A DNA stretch of 28,680 bases from Ichthyophthirius multifiliis. Its lineage: Eukaryota > Ciliophora > Oligohymenophorea > Hymenostomatida. The notes beneath the pieces are model-generated. The model was not told the origin of the DNA. It did not search any database and saw only the letters and a program-made list of their open reading frames with translations. The stretch covers positions 1 to 28,680 of the forward strand of contig NW_004086992.1 in NCBI RefSeq assembly GCF_000220395.1. Reading direction: 5' to 3'. Shown piece after piece: positions 21,601 through 28,680 of the stretch. The number at the start of each line of letters is the position of its first letter. The stretch's first letter is position 1. The translations under genes were made by a program, and so were the position numbers.

Positions 21601-22845
21601 AGACACACTTTTAGATAATAAAATATTAGAATAATACAAAAAATAATGCGATATTTTGAAAAAGAAATGTGAAATATTATAAAACACAATAAAGGAATTA
21701 AATGAAAAAATCGAAAAATAAAATCAATTGTTAAAAAATTATGAAGGAAAAACACTAAGTTTAATTTTATTTAATAAATAAATTCAAGAAAGTGGAAATA
21801 CAAACGAAAATTAAAACGATTAAAAGCTAAAGGAAATAAACGAAGAAGTTAGTTAATTAAAACATCTTATTAAGTAATAAGAAAATGAAATAAATAAACT
21901 TAAATAAATTCACAATTCAGATAACTATTCTATTTCTGACATTAATTAGAAAAAAAAAAATGAAGTTTCATCTTAAATAAATAAATTATTAAAAGTAATT
22001 TTTTTATCAATATTTAACAATATTTTTTTTATAAATAAAAAAAGAGTGAAAAATAAACAAATTCAAATAACCATAAATCAAATTTGAAAAACTATTAAAC
22101 AGAAATATAATAAAATATTTTAAACGATAATTAATAAATTCCTTAATAACAAAAAAATATTGCATTAGATTAAATGTACTTGAAATGTATTTAGCGTTCG
22201 AAAAATTTGTTAGATAAAAATGAATTACTATTTGATTAGATGAGAGCATAAAAAAATACATCACCGCTTTTTAAAAAAACACCTAATAGTATTTAATCTC
22301 AGGTAAATAATAGCATTTTTTAAAGTTAAAAATCAGACTAAATTACATATTAATCTCCTTAAATTAATAAAATGCAAACGTCTCGATATAAAGGCGACCT
22401 TTTAAATAAATAAAGGCATGGAACGGGTTGTTATGTATATGAAAACGGAGAAATATATGAAGGAGAATGGAAAAACGATAAAATACATGGATATGGAATA
22501 CTTAAAGATTAAGATGGAATCGATATTTATAATGGAGACTGGGAATATGATTTATATAATGGATAAGGAAGATTAAGAAATCAAAATATTGTTTTTAGTA
22601 GTTCCGATAAATTAGATTATAAAAATTTTGATAATTTAACTTAAAACTGGTAATTTTATAGCGGAAGTTTTACTAATGGAAATATGCATGGATAAGGAAC
22701 TCTTATTATGTTTAATAATGAAAAGTTTGTAGGGTAATTCCTTAATGGAAAAGTTGATGGCGAAGGTTGTTATTATATGAACAACGGATAAGTTATTTCT
22801 GGAATATGGAAGAATTAGAAATTAGTATAAATAAATAATTATTGA
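17378..22845 (+). CDS. Giant coiled-coil protein with C-terminal MORN repeats, about 1644 residues
   Basis: Exons: 17378-17432, 17611-18321, 18380-18557, 18642-19132, 19189-20415, 20481-20841, 20885-21994 and 22045-22845 (TGA 22843-22845). Introns are GT...AG, 43-178 bases and phase-matched. The start is [18 protein letters not shown]. About residues 100-1350 are almost continuous coiled coil rich in E, K and Q. Within it a motif of the form TYKxxEKxFKKTxKERDxLK occurs six times, 100-150 residues apart. After a Ser/Asn/Gln-rich linker, the last 155 residues are MORN repeats: [76 protein letters not shown] modules bind membranes or scaffold protist cytoskeleton, so a cortical or basal-body scaffold is likely (inference). 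The frame slips by one base at an A run at 18977-18985 in exon 4; a missing A in the assembly, or a 26-base intron, would explain it. Confidence 0.9.
18560..18617. repeat. Simple repeats filling an intron
   Basis: Intron 18558-18641 of the coiled-coil/MORN gene consists largely of 8-base units (AAATACAT, then AAATATAT) followed by a pure TA run at about 18595-18617. Length variation is expected here. It does not touch the splice sites. Confidence 0.75.
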
Positions 22846-22952
22846 TTTTTTTATAAGTTAATATAGAAAATATAATAAATATTTAAAAATTATTTATTTT
22901 AAAAATTTAAAATGTGAACCAATATAAAATATATTATCTTTATTTTTATTTA
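22846..22952. other. Short convergent 3' spacer
   Basis: Only 107 bases separate the TGA of the plus-strand coiled-coil/MORN gene from the TGA of the minus-strand TRAPPC6 gene. Both 3' UTRs and polyadenylation signals must lie here or overlap the opposite gene. No AATAAA-type signal can be singled out in so AT-rich a sequence. Confidence 0.7.
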
Positions 22953-23486
22953 TCAAATTTATTAATAATTTTAAATCTTTATTGTTAATGTAAAACTATT
23001 TTTATCATCTCCTTATATTTATACTTCAGAAGGCAAACCTAATCCTTTCATAGCCCCTTCAACGATTCCTTTAATAAGATAATACCATAACTATATATAT
23101 TCTTAAATATCATTCTGATTACTTGAAGATAAATTTGTAAACCATTAAAAGTTAATTACTTTTATAAAAAAATATCCTTTTTGATTTGTATTTACTTTAT
23201 CAACAGATTTTTAGAATAAATAAGGCCAAAATTGTAAACAAATATATTTTATATGTTGAGTGCATTTTACTTGATTATATTCTTCTATAAATTTATCTAA
23301 ACTGTTTTCTGTTATTTTTTCTATCACACTTCTTCCTATTTTATATCCTAATTCTTAAAGTGAATTTTGAATAAATGCTTAACTTAATTGTTAATTTTTT
23401 TATATTGATATTATATACTAGGTTAATAAATGATAATATCCAGATTAATCAATCGTTTTTTTATCTTCTTATTTATTTATGTTCAT
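22953..23486 (-). CDS. TRAPPC6: TRAPP complex subunit 6 (Trs33/TRAPPC6 family)
   Basis: A single intronless frame of 177 residues runs from MNINKQEDKKTIDQSG at 23486 to TGA at 22955-22953; this is close to the usual length of the family. Diagnostic features of the Bet3-like Trs33 fold appear in order: LQELGYKIGRSVIEKITE, then IKYICLQFWPYLFQKSVDKV, NQKGYFFIKV, FTNLSSS, and IKGIVEGAMKGLGLPSEVQI followed by a beta strand, NSFTLTIKIQ. In the family, subunit 6 pairs with TRAPPC3/Bet3 in the core that tethers ER-to-Golgi vesicles and activates Rab1/Ypt1. It acts on the cytosolic face of membranes, and there is no signal or membrane segment. Low sequence divergence from the family pattern and absence of introns make the model secure. 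Transcription converges with the MORN gene. Confidence 0.9.
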
Positions 23487-23959
23487 TTTTTTAATTTTTA
23501 TATTGATTAGTTTATTTAAAATATAATATTTTTTTTATTTTATATATTTAAGTATAAAATTTGTTTTTAAAAAATGATAAAAATAAATTTCAAGAAAAAT
23601 ATATTATATATTTATATAAAATAAATAACTAAATACTATATAAATATTAATTTATATGAATTATAATATACTTCTTTTTTTTTATTATGAATAAAAATAG
23701 TATAATTATTACTTTTTTTTGTTAATTATTATTCTTTTATTATAATTTTTATTGATAAGCAAATAAAAAAAAAGATTAAACATTAAAAAATTTGAATATT
23801 TAACATGTAGATTTTTAATATATCCTGAGTCTCGAATTTATTTTCTTTTGGTTAAACATAAATAATTTTATCAGTTTGCTTTTTATCTATTTTGCTTGAC
23901 GAAGCACTATATAGACAAGATTTTGGATAGAATAATTTTACTAAAAATAAAAATATCAA

Positions 23960-24112
23960 ATATTACTTGTTTATAGCTTATTTTATTTTTTAATAATTTT
24001 TTTTTAAAAACTCAATCACTAAGAAAAAAATGGCGAATGTTTCTTTTATTTTTTAACTGAGTTTTTTAAAAACTTACAAAAAAAAATTAAATAAATCTAT
24101 AAATTGTAATAG
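23960..24112. mobile_element. MITE-like element, copy 2
   Basis: The left end ATATTACTTGTTTATA (23960-23975) is matched in inverted orientation by a decayed right end, TATAAATTGTAATAG (24098-24112). The centre carries AAAAACTCAATCACTAAG, then ATGG, and an inverse TGAGTTTTTT at about 24058-24067, so the element is nearly palindromic. Ends and centre align with copy 1 at 311-447; the left end here matches the reverse complement of copy 1's right end better than copy 1's own left end does. It has no coding capacity. Confidence 0.5.
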
Positions 24113-24937
24113 TTATTTTAAATTATTATATTCTTTTTTTCATATCGTTTTAAATTTTATTTATATCAAATAAATAATGGAATTTATATTTTTATACTAT
24201 TTTAATAATAATTTTTAAAGAAATAATATATTTAAATAAATATTAGTGGAGATCTCAAATATATTGTAAAATTATATTTTTTTTATCTAAAAAAAATCTA
24301 TTAATGAAAATAATTTTTGTAGTTAACATTTTTTTTATTTTTACATTTATACTGATTAATTTTTTTTTTTATATATAATTTTTTTATTTATTTATTAAAT
24401 AAGAATTAAAAAAAATGTAATAGATGTGATATATATTATTAAAATTAATTTTAAAAAATAAAAAAAGAAATGTAAAATTATCTGAAAATTTAAAATAAAA
24501 AACATTAAAGTTAAGCTAATAAATTAATAATAATAATTAAAAATGATAATATAAGAAACATAAAATGAATTAAAATAGGAAATTAATAAAGAATATTCTT
24601 AAACAATATTTATAAGTAATGACTATGTATAGAATGATCGAATGATCTTTTATTTTTGAAAAACTAATAATTTAAATTGAAAAAAATTTTATTTTATTCA
24701 ATAAAATATCGAAAACTACAAAATTAAAAAAAATATAGAGAAATCGTTTATTCGCTTTTATATATATATTAAAAGTTAGAATAAAAAAAAAAAAAAATTA
24801 TTATAAAAAAATAGAGTTTAATAATAAAAAAAAATATCTAGATGAATATAAATCATTAAAAGAAAGTTAAGAGAAATATATTACTTAAATAATAATAAAA
24901 TAAAAATTTAAAAAATCATATTAATGAAAATTAATAA

Positions 24938-24957
24938 CCTTTATAAAAATATAAAGG
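24938..24957. other. Perfect small hairpin
   Basis: CCTTTATA and TATAAAGG form an 8-base stem around a 4-A loop. It lies in non-coding sequence with no gene next to it. The paired CC/GG makes it more than simple AT palindromy, but no role can be given. Confidence 0.4.
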
Positions 24958-26611
24958 ATATAAATTAATACTAATGAAAATATTTAAAATAAGTTAAAAA
25001 AAAATTAAAAAATTCTATAATTATAAAATTAAAATAAAAATTATTTATAATAAATAATCATAAAAAATAACATATAATAATATGTAAATACAAAAAATAA
25101 ATAAAATATAAAATAATAATAAATTAAAAATATTAATATTGTTTTTATATATTATTAATGAAAAATAAAAAAAAAATCTTATAAATAAAATAAATATATT
25201 TATATAAAAATATATATATATATAAATATAAATATAAATATAAATATTATTTTTTTTAAATTTTTTTTTTATTATACAACTTAATTAAAAGATTTAATTA
25301 AATATAAAATTAAATTATTTTTTTATTTTTATAAGAAAAATTTATTTACTTTATTTTTTTTTTTTAATACAATTTTATTTTATAATAATTATTCACTTTT
25401 TTAATTTTTTCTTATTGCATAAAATTAATAAAAAATTTATTGTAATATAATATTAGCTAAAACTAGATATATTAACTAAAAAAAGGCTTGAACTATTTTT
25501 AAGGTAATTTTTTTAATACATATTAATATCATAATTTTTTTCTTTTAATTAATATAATTTTAGATACATATAAAATAAATATTTATTCTATATATATTTT
25601 TGTTTTAATATTTCATTATTATAAATTATAATTTTGATATAATATTTTTACAAAAAAAAAAATTAAATAAAATAAAATTCATAAAAAATAAAAAATAAAA
25701 TAATATCTTTTTTATTATAATTTTAAGAACATATAATTATTATAGGTTTTATTAAGGATTGAAATACTCAATATATGATGTAAAATTTACTATTAATAGC
25801 AAAAAATATTAACATTAAATGCATTTTTTATTAAAAATGTAATAACTTACTTACATATATAAATAAATATTAATATTTAATATTTTTTATATATAAAATG
25901 AAAATATTAATAGATTTTAATTTATTTTTATCTAAAAAATATTATTTTTTTATTTTTATTATTAAATTAATAATATAAATAATTTTTTAAATATAATATA
26001 ATTATTAAATTAATTTTTAAATAAAAATATATATTTTTTTTCATTGCTTCTTTTAAATTTATTTTTTAAATAAAATACTTCTTTTATAATGAGAATCATA
26101 AATTATTTAATTAATCATATACTTATTTGAAATCAAACTAATTAATTAGATATTTTAAGACTCACAAAAAGATAATTTATGTAGAATTTACTAAATGTTT
26201 ATAATAGTTAATAACTTTGAAAATCTTTGCGCATAAGAATAAATATGTTTTAATAATAATTGTAATAAAAAATTGTTTTATTTTTAATACATAAATAAAA
26301 AATGTACTTCATAATATATAAATGCAACTTAATATATGAATAGACATAAAATTTATTTAACAAAAAAAATTTAGGATATATTACTTTTAGAGAAAGTGAG
26401 TGAGGAGATAAAGATTTTAATATATGAAAATTTATGGCATCAAAATAAATAAACAAGTTATATACAAAAATTATTAATTATCATAAAATTTATTTATGAA
26501 AATTAAATAAATATTTTTTTTCTTAAATGTATAAATAAAAATCCTTTTTAAATAATAAAGTTAAAAAAATTAAATTAATTTTTGAAAATAAATAAAAGAT
26601 AAAATAAAAAA

Positions 26612-28680
26612 ATGCAAAATTAATTTTAAAATCAAGCCAACTCTTCATAGTATAATTTTGATAATGTCAAAGTAAAAATTAGCAATTCTAAAAAAAATAC
26701 TATTAAAACATACAAATTTTTTTAAAAAGCCACCTTAAAATGGGCATGGTCCTTTAATATCAAGGAGAGGTCCTACTGCCTCAAAATAATAGTCAGCCAA
26801 TACTGAAAATCGTCCAATGACATCTTTAAAAGGAGTAGGTTATGGAAAATAATAGAAAGGCGATGATTTTTATGAGACAAAAATGAAATTAGATTTAAAT
26901 AAGAAGATAGAAGTAAATGCAGAAAATAATTTTAAAAATATGGAATAAGAAATAAACGATTTGATTGAGAAATCAGCATAATCAAATTTAAAAGGTAATT
27001 TAAACGAAGCATTAGAGAAAGCAAAGGAAGCTTTTAATAAAGAGAAAAACTTAAAAAGACAAAAAGAAAATGCTAATTAAATAGATAGCATTAATATGGA
27101 CTTAAGTTTTACAATACAATTTAATTTAGCTAATTAATTATAAGCAAATGGTATTTACTAAGAAGCTTTATAAAAATATAACGATATGATTAAAAGTAGA
27201 CAATTTCCTTAAGCAGGAAAGTTAAGAGTAAATATGGGAAATATATATTTTGCATAAGAAAAATACTCTATAGCAATAAAAATGTATAGAATGGCACATG
27301 ATTTAATTCCTCCAACATCAAAACAAATGAGGTTTAAAATACTATAAAATATTGGACACTCATTTGTAAAATTAGGATAATTTGAAGTTTTTTTTTTAGA
27401 TATAATATAAAATAATAAATATTTATTATCAAAAAAAAGGAAGCTATAAATACTTATGAAACAATAATGAAAGGATATCCTTAATTTAGTACTGCCTTTA
27501 ATCTTCTCTTATGTTTGTATGGATAAGGAGATAAAGTTAGAATGAAAGATTGCTTTTCTTCTATGTTAAGTATAGAAATATAAGGTTATACATAAGAAGA
27601 AGAAGAAGACATAAATAATTAAGAAACTACATATAGTGATATGTTAAGAGAAGAAATAAAGGAAAAGAAAAGATAAGCTATTGATATTTTGGTCAAAAGT
27701 GCGAAATTAATAGCTCCAGTGATAGAAGAAGACATAATAGACGGTTACAATTGGATAATAGAGACATTAAAAAAATCTTATTTTCCAGAAGTAGAGGCGG
27801 AAGTAGAAATATCAAAAGCAATGGCTTTTTTGAAATCTAAGAACATGGAAAAATCAATCGAAACATTAAAATCTTTCGAAAGGAAAGATAAAATAATGAT
27901 GGGTAGAGTAGCAACAAACATATCTTTCCTTTATTTCCTTGAAAATGATTTAAAAAATGCAGAAAAATATGCAGATATAGCTATTAATTTTGATAGATTT
28001 AACCCTAAAGCATTAGTAAACAGAGGCAACTGTATGTTTGCAAAAAATGAATTCTTAAGAGCAAAAGAATAATTTCTAGAAGCTATTGGTGTTGAAGCAG
28101 ATTGCATTGAAGCTTTATACAATTTGGCTTTTGTTAACAAAAAACTTAATATGTTTGCTGAAGCTTTATAAGTATTATTTTTAATTTTTCAAAATAAAAA
28201 TTAAATTGCATATAGGCTTTAGAAAAATTATAAACTATTATTTCTACACCTGAAGTTGTCTATTAAATGGGCAGTATACATGAATTAATGGGAAATACTA
28301 AATAAGCTTTAAAATGGTATTAGGTTCTATTGACTAAAGTGCCTTCTGATCCTAATATTTTGGCTCGTGTAGGAAATATTTTTGCTAGGGTAACTTATTT
28401 TACATTTTTAATATTTTTTTTTTATGTTTTGTTAATTATTTTTTAGGAAGATGATGATAATTAAGCTTTACATTATTATTCTGAGTCCTATAAATATCTT
28501 CCTACTAATATTGAAACTATAGGATGGTTAGGTATTTATTATGTTAAATAAGAACTTTATGAAAGAGCCTGTCATTTTTTTGAAAGAGCTTCTTAAATTC
28601 AATCTAAGGAAATTAAATGGAGATTAATGGTTGCTTCTTGCTATAGGAGAATGTCTTCTCTTAAAAAGCTCTTAAAATAT
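26612..28680 (+). CDS. IFT88: Intraflagellar transport protein IFT88 (TPR protein), C-terminus beyond the window
   Basis: Exons 26612-26671, 26730-27386, 27440-28171, 28216-28389 and 28447-28680 encode the first 619 residues; the family is about 800 long, so the rest lies past the window edge. All four introns (44-58 bases) fall between codons. The N-terminus MQNQFQNQANSSQYNFDN leads to the typical Arg/Pro stretch (GPLISRRGPT, RPMTSLKGVGYG). TPR units begin near residue 150 (IQFNLANQLQANGIYQEALQ; NMGNIYFAQEKYSIAIKMYR; LQNIGHSFVKLGQFE) and continue with ALVNRGNCMFAKN, EALYNLAFVNKKLNMFAEAL and WLGIYYVKQELYERACHFFE. Hallmarks shared with animal IFT88 include KSAKLIAPVIE, ADIAINFDRFNPKAL, FERAS and KWRLMVASCYRR. 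IFT88 is a core subunit of the IFT-B train that carries cargo along axonemes for cilium assembly. Identity is firm. Confidence 0.96.

Larger units (their letters stand above)
23487..26611. other. 3.1-kb AT-rich spacer between divergent genes
   Basis: It holds the promoters of TRAPPC6 (leftward) and IFT88 (rightward), neither recognisable by motif. A MITE-like element (23960-24112) is listed separately. Other small structures: a direct repeat GAATGATC GAATGATC at 24631-24646 and a hairpin CCTTTATA/TATAAAGG at 24938-24957. A slightly G+C-richer block at 26210-26450 shows no convincing frame on either strand. Confidence 0.5.

Noticed and set aside
21291-21755. Standard-code minus-strand frame of 154 codons
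   Set aside because: It is the antisense of the E/K/Q-rich coiled-coil exon 20885-21994; Phe/Leu/Ile richness is just the complement of Lys/Glu codons.
23870-23945. G+C-richer patch that might be a tRNA or small RNA
   Set aside because: No cloverleaf, no A- or B-box pattern and no terminator layout could be recognised.
10977-24112. Possible relationship between the intron inverted repeat (AATAAACTGTTAATATAT) and the MITE-like ends (TATAAACAAGTAATAT)
   Set aside because: Thirteen of 17 positions agree, but in AT-rich DNA this is weak, and the motif faces the opposite way relative to the element interior.

Overview
The window is protist nuclear DNA from a ciliate that reads TAA and TAG as glutamine and stops only at TGA. 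Every convincing gene is open only under that code, and all end in TGA. The DNA is extremely A+T rich, genes are broken by short GT...AG introns of about 43-97 bases, and spacers are long. This points to an oligohymenophorean such as Tetrahymena or Ichthyophthirius; the very low G+C makes an Ichthyophthirius-like organism the better guess. That is inference from composition and code, not from a marker gene. Under the standard code the genes look like scattered fragments, so gene models here were built by hand from codon content, phase-compatible splice sites and family resemblance.

Layout. 1-1017: AT-rich spacer with a MITE-like copy and a short duplication. 1018-4335 (-): large four-exon gene of unknown function. 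4782-7054 (-): nine-exon coiled-coil gene. 7055-9194: spacer with one small gene-like island (7532-7747, +). 9195-9581 (-): small unknown gene. 10220-11539 (-): ALYREF/Yra1-type mRNA export adaptor with an outsized, structured first intron. 12195-13725 (-): one or two small, poorly resolved gene models. 13726-17377: gene-free spacer. 17378-22845 (+): giant coiled-coil protein ending in MORN repeats. 22953-23486 (-): TRAPP complex subunit 6 (Trs33/TRAPPC6). 23487-26611: spacer with a second MITE-like copy. 26612 to the window end (+): intraflagellar transport protein IFT88, cut by the window edge.

The genes do not form a pathway or operon. Recognised functions are ordinary eukaryotic ones: mRNA export (ALYREF), vesicle tethering (TRAPPC6), cilium assembly (IFT88) and probable cytoskeletal scaffolding (the coiled-coil/MORN protein and perhaps the coiled-coil gene at 4782-7054). 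The most interesting signals are: the ALYREF first intron, whose 5' splice site is complementary to a site near the intron's 3' end and which also carries an 18-base inverted repeat; a roughly 22-residue motif recurring six times in the coiled-coil/MORN protein; and two diverged copies of a short element with matching terminal inverted repeats. No virus-like element, CRISPR array, tRNA or rRNA was seen.
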